Of a stretch of 64,000 nucleotides of DNA, positions 53,701-64,000 are shown piece by piece. Each line of letters opens with the position of its first letter. Positions within the stretch are counted from its first letter, which is position 1. Position numbers and translations under genes: made by a program. A model generated the notes under the pieces. The model was not told the origin of the DNA and made no database searches. It worked only from the letters and a program-made list of their open reading frames with translations. Origin of the DNA: Tubulanus polymorphus (Eukaryota; Nemertea; Palaeonemertea; Tubulaniformes; Tubulanidae); the NCBI RefSeq assembly GCF_964204645.1, contig NC_134030.1:1899855-1963854 (forward strand), read 5' to 3'.

Positions 53701-54278
53701 AGCGTAAACAATAACAAAAACAATGCGCGTGTGCTTAGCGAGCAGAAACTGCCAGGTCAGTGAAACAACAGGAAAATTCTTGTAAAACGCCACCAAGAGT
53801 TTGACTAGATTATTGTCGTGGAATAAAAATGGCTGTGTGTAGCCGGGGATTGAGTCAATAATAATGACTGTGAGCGCAGCGGAGAGACAGAGAGAGAGAG
53901 AGAGAGCGAGCAAGACAAGGAAAACAGAGCATCTTAAAACATCAAATTTCGCGCTATCGGAAACGAAATTCAGGGTCTAATTTACTACCTATGATCAGTA
54001 GGCTTTCTATCGTCGATACTAGCGAGTTTAGATCGACGATTTCGGGTGATTTTATACCCGAAAACGTCGATCGAATCGCGTCGAGGAATTCATAGTATTT
54101 ACTACTACACAGGAGATATATACAGCGCTGAGTATCATAAATTGAATATTTTCAATAAAATTACCCTGATAAACACCGCCGATTTCAGCCGTTGCAAGAC
54201 CTAACAGTAACTACGAAGAAAGCGAACCAACCCCGAAGACGATACGGTACATTCTGAGAGCATAAACGGATTTCTTAC

Positions 54279-54370
54279 CTGTGGAATCTGAGCGGAATTG
54301 CGACGATGCTCTCTGTGTTTTCTAGTCGAAGGAATCTTATATTATCCTGCATGTGGTTCTCGACGTTGTG
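54279..54370 (-). other. BAZ2B: Possible first exon of BAZ2 (non-coding)
   Basis: Consensus donor CCACAG|GTAAGA ends at 54279, and a perfect cAMP-response palindrome lies about 90 bp upstream. The transcription start is not visible; the upper bound is approximate. Confidence 0.4.
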
Positions 54371-54480
54371 ACGTCACCATTCATAGCAAACAATTCGTCG
54401 ACATTAAATCGCTGTATCCTAAGCTTTACTAAAATCCATCTCACTCGTTTATTAAACGACGGATTCGCGCAGAATTTCGA
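54300..54480 (-). promoter_or_regulatory. Putative BAZ2 promoter with CRE
   Basis: TGACGTCA at 54369-54376, a perfect CREB/ATF site, in a CpG-containing stretch upstream of the proposed first exon. Promoter function is inferred from position. Confidence 0.45.
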
Positions 54481-56690
54481 CACAATGCGCATGACGTTTA
54501 GACGTAACGAATGGTGAACTAATTTCTCCGAATTATTTGAAATAACGGTGAATTTTGAACGTTTGAAATTCGGGAAAGTGGTTGGAAGAAGAAATCGATT
54601 TTCTCACAATGAAGGACGGGTCTATTGAATGCGACCGAATTTATATTTAGTCGACACAAAATGAATTGTAAATTTCTTTGTTTGGGATCCTTTTCTATAA
54701 CGAGCGTTTGATGCATTTTATGGGTTTGGTTTGAATCTGGGCCGGTGCGTGCGCGAGCTATCCGCGATTCTATTACTCGGACTAACTTTTCATTCAGGAC
54801 GAAAAAAAACATCTCCCGGGTGAACTTTTTATCAATCTATTTTTAGCGACGGTTCGATTTCGAGGGTTTATGGTCAATTTTCAAGGCGCTCGACAATATA
54901 TACAATCGAAAAATGTACTAATTTCCATGTGCGAATTACGGTATTTTTGATAAATTAGGGGCGTAAAATTTCCTGATGGAAATTTTTTTTCCAACAAAGG
55001 CGCCCTTAACAAACCCAGGGGTTTTGCTCTCGCGGACCCTCCCCGCCCCTCCCCTCCCCCCATCCTTATCAGTATTGAAATTACTTAGTCATTTACAAAT
55101 TAGAAAATCAAGGAAAATGAATCACGGATATCTTTAATTGAATCTCATAACATCGCATTGATGAACCGCGCGAATTCTGCCTGGATGTTTTTTTATATCT
55201 AGTCCGCGATAATTTAATTTTTTTGGCTGAGAAATTTTTGAACCCCGGTTTTTGAAGTGTTCCAGGCCGGGGTGATTGAATTAAGGATGACGCACGCGCC
55301 AAATCCAGAAAGTGAGTCTATTGAACATTAGTCAGTCACACTTCACACCTGGCTGGTCACCCTCGCAATTGACCAACCACCTCTGGGACTGAAGAGACAA
55401 ACTTCCAAGCGATGCAGTCACTTCGCCTCGGTGGTCTAGTGGTTAGTGTGTTGGCCTGACATGCGACAGGTGTGAAGTTCGAATCCAACCAATGTACTAC
55501 GGACCTCTACTTGGTGGTTATCGTGGTGCTGTCCCGTCTCGAGCTGATGATCAGTTGGGCCCTAATCCAATCCCTAGCAAATTTCACTTTTATCAATTTA
55601 CAGAACTTTTGGCGTGGATAATAAAATTAGCACTTTTTAGTGAATTGCACCCATTATAGACATTGAAGCTGCTTGTTGCGCCAAACCAGACGCTGGGGCC
55701 CGGGGGTTCGATTAGCCGTCACTTTTAATGACCACACTAAAAGATCGGATGGAATAGATTGGAATATTTTTTACTAAAAAGTGGTTTAAAATCTTAATTA
55801 AGAGAATGATCATGTTAAGAAAGAGGTCCCACCTCCCTGGTTAAATAAAGAGTGACAATGAAACAATTCGCCCGCCACAGTAAAAAGCGAGGTCACAATC
55901 TCGACCGTATAGTGCTGCCCCTATGAATTACGATAGCGGAGAAAACGTGAACTAAAATTATACTCGCTTGCCAGACACTTTATACGGCCGAAGTGGACAA
56001 ACTATTTACCGATTTGCGGGCCGGATTCCAGAAAAAATTCTAACCGACTCTTAAAATAGAATTGATTGAAACTACTAAACTGGGAATTTTCTAAAGAATG
56101 AACAAGGTTTGACAGATTTAAGTTCCTATCGTTTTTTTGGAATAAATGCCATCACGGGCCTGGATAGGATTGAATGCATCGACTCTGAGTTTGTGAGGAC
56201 AGTAGTTGGCGTGCCTTTGAAACTTTAGTCTCTATATTTTAAATTTTAGAATTTGTAGAGATTTGGGGTTGAAATCCATTCTACTGAAAGCAATGACTTT
56301 GTAAGAAGTGCGAAACAATCTAAGTACCCTACTTAGGATAGTGTGAAATTCTAGAATGCGATTAATTTTAGATATATTGTATAATGTTTTGTATTGCTCT
56401 ACGTGATTGACACATCGACTACAGATATATCTAGCTTTGACCGTATTGCCCGCAAATGGAGTCCCGATATTTCGATTGAAGGTGAGACTCGACCTCAGAT
56501 TACAGGTGTTTGTTCTCTGACGGTGCTTAATTTTCATTTAGCTAATCGCTGATTAATAACTAAGAATAACTAATGAACAATAATATCTTTCGATTCAGAA
56601 GCTTAAGCTAATTATCCAGATTATCATCTAAGAAATTTGCATGAAATATATCTTATATTTCAAAATTTAGGAAAATCTTGAATTTACTTT
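54481..56690. other. Intergenic region between BAZ2 and TTC21B
   Basis: No gene recognised on either strand. It holds a tRNA-derived SINE head (55425-55500) and otherwise unassigned DNA. The divergent gene starts on either side suggest regulatory content. Confidence 0.55.
55425..55500 (+). mobile_element. tRNA-derived SINE head
   Basis: A box (TGGTCTAGTGG, 55432-55442) and B box (GTTCGAATCC, 55477-55486) at tRNA-like spacing. The acceptor stem does not pair, so a SINE remnant rather than a tRNA gene. Confidence 0.6.
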
Positions 56691-57046
56691 CAAAAAAAGT
56701 GATTCGTTCGCCGGCGCTAGTGCCGCCGTCTATCGCCAACAATGTTTACGACGCATATTTGGATCTGAACAAAATTTGTGAGTAAAAGTTAAGAAAATTA
56801 AACTTTTTCTGATTGTCATATTAGCAGTTTGATTACACAGTATATATCTAACAACATTGTGCATCATTAGATATCGAGAACTGTGCGACCAACTGTAGTT
56901 AACTCGTAAAAATCACAGTTAGAATTGAAATTTGCTTAGTCTGTGTTTAAATCGATTGATGACATGACGAGTTGTTGCAAGTGATCTTTTTCGTTCTTAA
57001 GAAGATATTTCGTAGCGCTTGAAAACGAAGAAAGCTACCAAGCATC
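56690..57046 (+). promoter_or_regulatory. Putative TTC21B promoter / 5' UTR
   Basis: A GC-rich stretch (CGCCGGCGCTAGTGCCGCC) near 56710 precedes a possible donor (GTGAGT, 56770) and an acceptor-like TTCGTTCTTAAG near 57000, then the start codon. No RFX X-box could be found by eye. Confidence 0.35.
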
Positions 57047-57073
57047 ATGGCCGATTCAGACGCTGTCACTTTA
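57047..57073 (+). CDS. TTC21B: TTC21B exon 1 (coding part)
   Basis: 27 nt, ATG to TTA|GTAAGT. Encodes MADSDAVTL. The 5' UTR boundary is not defined. Confidence 0.85.
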
Positions 57074-60000
57074 GTAAGTAAACATATCTGATACAGAATT
57101 TGAATTCCATGTCTTCTTCCAATCTAGTTAGTTACCTTATCGAATCGTTGGTGGTAAGCTTTTTATAATCGGATCAAAATATACCAACGAAAATATCCGA
57201 TCGTGAAACTAAACCACAGACAGGTTACCGACTACTTCCAATCCATGACCATGATGGCCGTGTTCTGATTCCACTGTGTCCATCTGACTGTTGCCCTTTC
57301 TTACTCGTCTCATGTTACTTTCATTGACGTTTTAGTTAGACTGCGGACCCCAAATTAACTAACTAATAAAAATTATGAATTACATAAACAAATTTCTGAA
57401 GTTTTCTGAAACTCCACTGAAGTAGATCTTTGACTAAATAACTGTAATTCATTTCATTCAGGCTACAATAACGTATTATTGTCGTGAGAAATATTATCAC
57501 CACATGCAGAATGCAGCTTTAGACGGATTACGCAAGTATGGCAATGATCCTATTCTGAAATTCTTCAATGCGTATTCCATGGTTCTTATCGGAGGAGGTT
57601 CGTATTGATTTTATTTGTAAATCTTTGTATAGAATAATTATATTTTATTTACGCTATTCCTATTTTTGTAATAGCATACCAGGCAAGATTTTATTATTTA
57701 AGAAAAATTAAGATGAAATTTACACATCTTATAACAAGCCCTCGTCCCGGTTGCTCAAAGTCGTCATTTAAATCCAAAAGGGATCTTGAATCTTAAGACT
57801 GGTCTCGAGTTATCTGATGGATACTGGTCTTACATCTTAACTACGCCCTGGTTTCTAATTAGTAGATTCTGTTATTGATTTTGTTTTTTTTTTCTTTGTT
57901 TAGATAACTTACAAGAAGGAATGCGAGAGTTGGAACTTCTAAAAGATAAAATAGATGTGAATCTTTGTTCATTGATGGCTTTGATAATAGCGCATAAAAA
58001 ATGTAAAACCGTTGGTAAGTTCTGATCCCACAGATGTGGAATCGGTTCCACACTTCTGTACCTGGACCCACATAGTTAATTTTCAAATACTAAAAATCTA
58101 ATATTGTAAACTTCTAATCGAAAACCAGGGCCGTGAATGATTAGAAATAAATGTTTTATTTTACAGATTCTGAAAGCGTGCAGCAATTAGAGACAAAATT
58201 AAAAGATCAAAGAAAACAAGCTGGTGATAAAGTAAGGAATGTCGCTATCTAGAACTATTCATCTATAAACGACCTGTATCCAGGGGCGGATCTAGGGGTG
58301 AATCTGAGGGTCTTCTCTGTATTCGAGGGGCATACCTAAAAGAAAAGGGCACTGATAACACGCCGAGCGCAGCGCGGAGGTTAACACTGCTTCAGCGCGA
58401 AGCCCTTCCGGGGGTCTGAGGTCTCGCCAGAAAAATTTTGAGATTCCAGCGCTGATTTGAAGCCATTTCCTGCATTATGAATCATGAAATTGTTTTGCGA
58501 GCAAAATTTATTGAGGGCACTTAGAAATTTTAGAATAATCTGTTAAATATGATGGTTAATCTGTTAAATATGATGGTTAATCTGTTAAATATGATGGTTA
58601 ATCTGTTAAATATGATGGTTAATCTGTTAAATATGATGGTTAATCTGTTAAATATGATGGTTAATCTGTTAAATATGATGTTTGATTTTAGGGTTTATAT
58701 TTTGCTGGTTTATTCCTGTTTCTATGTGGACGGTACGACAAGGCTCGAGAGTACGTCGATCGCATGTTGAAAATTAACACAACTAAAGAGGTAAAAAAGT
58801 AGAAAAACTATGACTCAGTTTCACAGTTCTTAATCTAAATTTGAATGAATTACAGTTGAACTCGCTGAAGTCACTATATATGGGAAGACATTTATTTTGG
58901 TAATGGATTCATTAGAATTGAATTTGGTAATATAACAACTTCGCAACTTACACTTAGTAAATTGAATTAGAAATAGAAATTTAGACTCAAAAATAGAGAT
59001 GACTTCAGTAACGTGACGACTTATCCAAATGATGACTTACACTTAGTAAATTGAATTAGAAATAGAAATTGAGACTAAAAAATAGAGATGACTTCAATAA
59101 TGTGACGACTTATCCAAATGATGACTTATACCCAGTAAATTGAATTAGAAATAGAAATTGAGACTCAAAAATAGAGATGACTTCAGTAATGTGACGATTT
59201 ATCCAAATGATGACTTACACTTAGTGAATTGAATTAGAAATAGAAATTTAGACTCAAAAATAGAGATGACTTCAGTAATGTGACGACTTATCCAAATGAT
59301 GACTTATACCCAGTAAATTGAATTAGAAATAGAAATTGAGACTCAAAAATAGAGATGACTTCAGTAATGTGACGACTTATCCAAATGATGACTTATACCC
59401 AGTAAATTGAATTAGAAATAGAAATTGAGACTCAAAAATAGAGATGACTTCAGTAATGTGACGACTTATCCAAATGATGAATTACACTTAGTAAATTGAA
59501 TTAGAAATACATGAATTTAGCCTCAAAAAAGAAAGATGACTTCAGTAATGTGAAGACTTATCCAAATGATGAATTACACTTAGTAAATTGAATTAGAAAT
59601 ACATGAATTGAGACTCAAAAAAGAAAGATGACTTCAGTAATGTGACGACTTATCGATATTAGTTTAGAACTTTAGAACTGTGAGTCTACCTCTAAATTTC
59701 TGCTGATTTATTTCAATCTGTTTGAATTTCTGTTTATGTTTATTTCAGGGTTTAATTATAAAAGGTTGGATCGATTTATTCTGTGGTCGCGACGCGTATG
59801 CTAAAAAATCTGTCAAATATTTCGACGATGCAATGAAGTAAGTAATTAATTGTGAACCCCAGGGTCCAGTTCCACAGAGTAAAAATTTGACCCTGAGTTA
59901 ACTCATTGGAAATGAACTAATTTTAACTCTTAACTGTGGAACTAGGTCCAGATGAATGTTATTTCTGTGTGTACAGGGCCTTACTGAATTTTTGGCATGT

Positions 60001-63000
60001 TGTTGTTGCTGATGTTGACGAGTGACATAAGGAACCTCTTGATAAAGAAACTGCCCTCAGTGAGGATATCTTTAAAAACTAATCAGGGAATGTTTGGAAA
60101 AGGGTCAGGAAAATCAAGAATTCTAGATTCTCTGATCCGTTAGAACTATGTATTAACCCTTTCAGTGCGTCTACACCGCAGTGCGGTGTACGAATCAGTG
60201 GTGGATTTTGCTGGTACACCACACTGCGGTGTATTGTTTAATTAGTTATTACTAATTATCTCTCTTGAAAGATGGCAGCACCTGTCAAACATAGTGTACC
60301 GCGCCAGGGTGTAGACGCACTATAGTGCTATTCCCGTTATTCAACACACTAGGGTGGAATTTTTCAGAATTTTCAAATTATCTTCAGCACTATTGGGTAT
60401 TAATTAGCCAGCACTGAAAGGGTTAAGTGAACTGGGCTAGCTGTACCCAGGGTAAGGGAGTGCGGGTACACTTCGCTTTCTAAGGGTTTTGTTGCTATTG
60501 TGTTAATGTTCGACTGATTTATACGTTATAATGTGTTTGATAGTAGGAGTGAAGAAGGAAGGTAAGAATTATGTTGTTCTTCAGCTTCAGTAGTCTTTCT
60601 AGCATCATCCGTAATTCCAGCTTTGTGTTATTAAAACTAATGTTGAATACATACATTAACTGCTTCATTGAAGTTAATTGCATAATTGCAGTTTAGTTGA
60701 TTCTATTAAAATGTAGGTAGATTTAACATTTTAAAGCCCTATTGCGTTTATTGTGAATTTTTTCACTTTTCCTCACACTCACCTTACTGAAAGTGCTAGG
60801 CATCATTATGCAAGGGCTACGCAACACAATAATAGTCAGACATGAATTGGCTACTATCTGTCACGGTGACCAAAATATAACAACTCATTGCTTTGAATTT
60901 GCTGCGTTCCAAAAATTTTACATTCCTGATAATGAAAGTAGTTTACTAAAAATACTTAATTCATTAAAACATGAAATTGCGTAAAAGCTGACTCGAATTG
61001 AATCTCTGTTTCTCAGAAAGCTCAGTGCACACAATTTCAATATTTAATATGAGGACAAAATTCAGTATTCCTGAAGATGACTATTAGGATAAAGTAACAA
61101 TGTTGAATAGTCTACACTAGCTGAAAGGAAACATTTCAGACTCTTATTATTCTCATTGTGAACATCATGTTTACAGAATGATACAGAATGTTTCACTAAT
61201 GGTTATGATAATGTTTTATTTTATTTTTATTTTTTTGTTTTATTTTATTTTTCAGTCAGGACGGAGTTAAAGAGATCGACGCGTTGTTGGGTAAAGCCAG
61301 ATTCTTCATGATGCGTCATAATTTCAGCGGCGCCCTCGAGTTCGTCAATCAAGTCATCGTAGCTTTCCCGACGTTTATCCCGGGATTCATCGAAAAAATG
61401 AGGCTGCAATTAGCCGTACAGGATTGGGAACAGACTATAGACGTAACGCATAGGTATGATCTTTATTTCGTTCATTTGAAATATTTGTTAAATTTGATGG
61501 ATTGTAATATTTGTTAAATTTGATGTATTGTAATATTTGTTTTATTTGATGGATTGTAATATTTGTTAAATTTGATGGATTTTGTAATATTTGTTTTATT
61601 TGATGGATTGTTATATTTGTTAAATTTGATGGATTGTAATATTTGTTAAATTTGATGGATTGTAATATTTGTTTTATTTGATGGATTGTTATATTTGTTA
61701 AATTTGATGGATTGTAATATTTGTTAAATTTGATGGATTGTAATATCTGTTTTATTTGATATTATCTTCAGGGCGTTGAGTTTAGATTCTCACTGTTTGG
61801 AGGCGATACGTTTTCAGATTTTGAATTTGATTTGTCGCGATGGTAACTATCAGGAGGCGGCGTCGCGTCTGGGCGATCTGTTACAACTAATGGATCGAGT
61901 TGAACCGAAAAATGCTGATAAATTCTACGAATTATCGAGAGGATTTTGTAGAATTGTAAGTTACTCGACACTTGCTGTACTCATTTACTCATTCCTTTTC
62001 ATGTCTGGTGTATGTAGTGTATTTTCAATTGAAAATGTCTCAGATGAAGCACTGAACACATGTGAAGTGTGGACGATCAGTTTCTGAAAGTGCGCTGATA
62101 AAATGTCTGGTGTTTGTAGTTCATTTTCATTTAGAAATGTCTCACGTTAACTACTGAACACATGTGAAGTGTGGACGATCAGTTTTTGAAAGTGTGCTGA
62201 TAAAATGTCTAATATCTGGTGTTTGTAGTTCATTTTCAATTAAAAATGTCTCAGGTGAAGCACTGAACACATGTGAAGTGTGGACGATTAGTTTTTGAAA
62301 GTGTGCTGATAAAATGTCTAATATCTGGTGTTTGTAGTTCATTTTCAATTAAAAATGTCTCAGGTGAAGCACTGAACACATGTGAAGTGTGGACGATTAG
62401 TTTTTGAAAGTGTGCTGATAAAATGTCTAATATCTGGTGTTTGTAGTTCATTTTCAATTAAAAATGTCTCAGGTGAAGTACTGAATTTGCTTGCGGCCTG
62501 GTTTGCTCCAGACTGAAGGGTTCAGTGTCCACGCAGCAGATCAATAACGTTGTAAATTCTAATGAATCTGTTATTTTTTCAGGCGAGTAGAAATACCGGT
62601 ATCTTACAGCAGACGTATTTTATGGCTGAACGAGCAGTCGGCCTCGATTCAACGAACGCTGAATATGTTAATGAGCTCGGGTATGAACTATTGTTACAAG
62701 GTCGCGTGAAGGACGCGATGAAATGTTATAAAAACGCGATGAAATTGGATGAGACGAGCGTCGCTGCGTTGACAGGTAAAGATTAACAATCATAACCGTT
62801 ACGCTCTCAAGTCAAGTACTCTGACTTGAGCGGAGTCTACTGTATCATCCAACTCAGATATCACTCTCAAGTCAAAAGATCAGACTTGAGCGGAGTCTAC
62901 TGTATCATCCAACTCAGATATCACTCTCAAGTCAAAAGATCCGACTTGAGCTGAGTCTTAAAACTCAGATATTGCTCTAAATCAGACCAATTTAGTCCCT

Positions 63001-63894
63001 AAAGACTTTACTTAAGTGGAGTGTACTGTCTCAGTGCCCAGTGATGTTTATTTTGAATATTTCAGGTATAATTCATTGTCAGTTATTAGAGGATCAATTA
63101 GAGGACGCGGCTCAACAATTAGAATTCTTAAACGAAATTCAACAAAGCATCGGAAAAACATCGGTAGAGATTGAAATCCTCAATTCTTTGATAGTTTACT
63201 TGGCGACTCACATTTTGAAGTTCCGATCTTTGATTGTTTCAGGAATTGATGTATCTCAGCGCCGTGCTCGCTCGTAAACGTAATCAAGATCCGCAAATAG
63301 TTCTACAGAATCTCGATGAAGCGATTGAAACACATTTCATCGGTATCAAGGTAAAAACACTACTAAACAATTCATTATACCTGTAGCCTCTCCCCCTCTC
63401 ATTCATTATACCTGTAGTAGCTGTCAATCAAGCCTCTCCCCCTCTCATTCATTATACCTGTAGCCCCTCCCCCTCTCAGACATGTGCTGCCTGTGATTCT
63501 TACAAAACTGATTGAAGACTTCACTAGTTTTTCCTGTCTGGACGCAAGGCATTGAAATGAATTATATTTTTACCTGAAAATTTAGAGACTTCATGCACAG
63601 TTGTCTGAGGGTGAGGCATAAATTGATAGAAGAGAGAAAACCTAAATATTTGTGATGATTTATTTTTACAGGATTTACCGCTGGGGCCGGATTATTACAT
63701 GTATTTGAATCCTGATTTTCTACTACAAGTAATTAATGAGTATTTGATGTACGCGCCGCAGCAGGTCGAGAGTCAACAGAATCAGGGAAACCCGGTACTG
63801 AAACGATGTACGCAGATATTAGAACCATTGAATCGCGCTGTACCCGGAATGTTAGAGGGTCTCTATCTGATGGCTAAAATCAAATATATTTCTG
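57047..63894 (+). CDS. TTC21B: TTC21B / IFT139, intraflagellar transport A subunit, N-terminal part (partial, continues beyond right edge)
   Basis: TPR-repeat protein of the IFT-A complex, required for retrograde transport in cilia. Twelve exons with consistent phases give about 510 residues of the roughly 1300 expected: 57047-57073, 57462-57597, 57904-58014, 58167-58231, 58692-58790, 59749-59837, 61256-61453, 61772-61955, 62583-62775, 63066-63163, 63243-63350 and 63672-63894. Landmarks match human TTC21B throughout: [106 protein letters not shown]. The start ATG (MADSDAVTL) fits the short N-terminus of the family. Vertebrates have two paralogues (TTC21A/B); this is probably the single invertebrate gene. 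Confidence 0.95.
57462..57597 (+). CDS. TTC21B: TTC21B exon 2
   Basis: 136 nt, TTCATTCAG to G|GTTCGT. Encodes [15 protein letters not shown] and [20 protein letters not shown], matching the human INYYCQERYFHHV start. Confidence 0.94.
57904..58014 (+). CDS. TTC21B: TTC21B exon 3
   Basis: 111 nt, TTTGTTTAG to G|GTAAGT. Encodes [20 protein letters not shown] then LIIAHKK. Confidence 0.94.
58167..58231 (+). CDS. TTC21B: TTC21B exon 4
   Basis: 65 nt, TTTTACAG to AAA|GTAAGG. Encodes [19 protein letters not shown] (human ARVKEQRKGAGEK). Confidence 0.92.
58280..58530. mobile_element. Possible hAT-like non-autonomous element
   Basis: Begins CAGGGGCGGATCTAGGGG, a terminal sequence common in hAT MITEs. 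GC-rich interior (CGCCGAGCGCAGCGCGGAGG). The matching inverted end is not seen, so the element may be truncated. Confidence 0.4.
58543..58682. repeat. 21-bp minisatellite, about 7 units
   Basis: Unit TGTTAAATATGATGGTTAATC, nearly identical copies, ending within 10 bp of the exon 5 acceptor. Confidence 0.97.
58692..58790 (+). CDS. TTC21B: TTC21B exon 5
   Basis: 99 nt, GATTTTAG to GAG|GTAAAA. Encodes [20 protein letters not shown], a TPR. A 21-bp minisatellite abuts the acceptor. Confidence 0.95.
58940..59655. repeat. 89-bp minisatellite, about 8 units
   Basis: Unit includes GAGATGACTTCAGTAATGTG, ACGACTTATCCAAATGATGA and CTTAGTAAATTGAATTAGAA. Diverged monomers occur at about 8020-8205 (CIC intron) and 26283-26385 (BAZ2 intron). 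Confidence 0.95.
59749..59837 (+). CDS. TTC21B: TTC21B exon 6
   Basis: 89 nt, TATTTCAG to AA|GTAAGT. Encodes [17 protein letters not shown] and [12 protein letters not shown]. Confidence 0.93.
59863..59949. repeat. Family-A palindromic element
   Basis: GGTCCAGTTCCACAG start and inverted TTAACTGTGGAACTAGGTCC end, in a TTC21B intron. Confidence 0.85.
60157..60423. mobile_element. piggyBac-type MITE, copy 2
   Basis: 267 bp, same ends as the 12175 copy (CCCTTTCAGTGCGTC ... GCACTGAAAGGG), flanked by TTAA on both sides, with the same ACACCGCAGTGCGGTGTA-type internal palindromes. Confidence 0.88.
61256..61453 (+). CDS. TTC21B: TTC21B exon 7
   Basis: 198 nt, TTTTTCAG to AG|GTATGA. Encodes [20 protein letters not shown] and [15 protein letters not shown]. 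Confidence 0.95.
61472..61765. repeat. 26-bp minisatellite, about 11 units
   Basis: Unit TTTGTTAAATTTGATGGATT plus GTAATA. Fills nearly the whole intron between TTC21B exons 7 and 8. Confidence 0.95.
61772..61955 (+). CDS. TTC21B: TTC21B exon 8
   Basis: 184 nt, TATCTTCAG to ATT|GTAAGT. Encodes [20 protein letters not shown] and [17 protein letters not shown]. Confidence 0.94.
61985..62480. repeat. 109-bp minisatellite, about 4.5 units
   Basis: Unit includes CTGGTGTTTGTAGTTCATTT, CACTGAACACATGTGAAGTG and TGGACGATTAGTTTTTGAAA. Part of the same unit reappears at 63968-64000, in the intron after exon 12. Confidence 0.95.
62583..62775 (+). CDS. TTC21B: TTC21B exon 9
   Basis: 193 nt, TTTTTTCAG to G|GTAAAG. 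Encodes [20 protein letters not shown] and [13 protein letters not shown]. Confidence 0.95.
62795..62960. repeat. 60-bp minisatellite, about 3 units
   Basis: Unit includes CACTCTCAAGTCAAAAGATC, GACTTGAGCGGAGTCTACTG and ATCCAACTCAGATAT. The central motif also occurs singly at 20090-20122. Confidence 0.9.
63066..63163 (+). CDS. TTC21B: TTC21B exon 10
   Basis: 98 nt, TATTTCAG to TCG|GTAGAG. Encodes [20 protein letters not shown] and [12 protein letters not shown]. Confidence 0.95.
63243..63350 (+). CDS. TTC21B: TTC21B exon 11
   Basis: 108 nt, TTGTTTCAG to AAG|GTAAAA. Encodes [15 protein letters not shown] ... [11 protein letters not shown]. The preceding intron is only 79 nt. Confidence 0.93.
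63672..63894 (+). CDS. TTC21B: TTC21B exon 12
   Basis: 223 nt, TTTTTACAG to G|GTAAGA. Encodes [20 protein letters not shown] and [20 protein letters not shown]. The gene continues to the right. Confidence 0.94.
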
Positions 63895-64000
63895 GTAAGA
63901 ATTATTGTATTTTCTGTTTTGGACCTTGTACAGGTATGAATCTACATTCACAGACATTCACTATTGTAAGTGTGAAGTGTGGACGATTAGTTTTTGAAAA

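Noticed and set aside
54519..55302. Minus-strand open frames of 60-97 codons upstream of BAZ2
   Set aside because: No homology recognised, low complexity, and no splice context.
55425..55500. Functional tRNA gene
   Set aside because: A and B boxes are present, but the acceptor and anticodon stems do not pair properly. A SINE remnant fits better. The same applies to 15052-15128 (minus).
56690..57046. RFX X-box expected for a ciliary gene promoter
   Set aside because: Looked for GTNRCC-N(0-3)-RGYAAC by eye on both strands and found no convincing match.

Overview
The window is nuclear DNA from an invertebrate animal. It has spliced genes with many short exons, GT-AG introns, AT-rich non-coding DNA, many tandem and foldback repeats, and no bacterial or viral gene layout. 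Gene content, intron density and protein similarity to vertebrate orthologues suggest a slowly evolving bilaterian, most likely a lophotrochozoan such as a mollusc, brachiopod or annelid. That placement is an inference. The protein comparisons were made from memory of the human families, without a search.

There are three genes. (1) Left edge, minus strand: the 5' half of capicua (CIC), a transcriptional repressor. One large exon (5369-7873) and the next exon (1211-1447) are present. The HMG-box and C-terminal exons lie beyond position 1. A non-coding first exon ending at 9402 and a CCAAT/E-box promoter near 9510-9820 are proposed. (2) Centre, minus strand: one complete BAZ2-family gene (orthologous to vertebrate BAZ2A/BAZ2B), with coding exons from 46652 down to 13128. 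I resolved 36 coding exons. Their phases all agree, and they sum to 7551 nt, or about 2516 residues: N-terminal region, AT-hook-like motifs, acidic/basic stretches, MBD/TAM domain, basic coiled region, DDT, WHIM segments, two adjacent PHD fingers and a bromodomain. The 5' untranslated part probably starts near 54.3 kb or 53.6 kb, across a 7-kb intron that holds 159 uninterrupted CAG units. (3) Right edge, plus strand: the first 12 exons (about 510 residues) of TTC21B/IFT139, a TPR protein of the intraflagellar transport A complex, with its start codon at 57047. It runs off the right edge. BAZ2 and TTC21B are head-to-head, with about 2.5 kb between them.

The non-coding DNA is the unusual part. 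At least two families of short palindromic elements recur throughout. There are TTAA-flanked piggyBac-type MITEs (one nested in a TA-flanked pogo/Tc1-type MITE), pogo-like MITEs, tRNA-derived SINE heads, and a different minisatellite in nearly every TTC21B intron and several BAZ2 introns (units of 19, 21, 26, 41, 60, 69, 89 and 109 bp). One BAZ2 intron holds a foldback with 190-bp arms. I see no operon-like defence, biosynthetic or mobile gene system. The best candidates for new biology are the foldback between the PHD exons, the CUG-type repeat in the BAZ2 5' intron, the coding minisatellite in BAZ2, and the doubled PHD finger.
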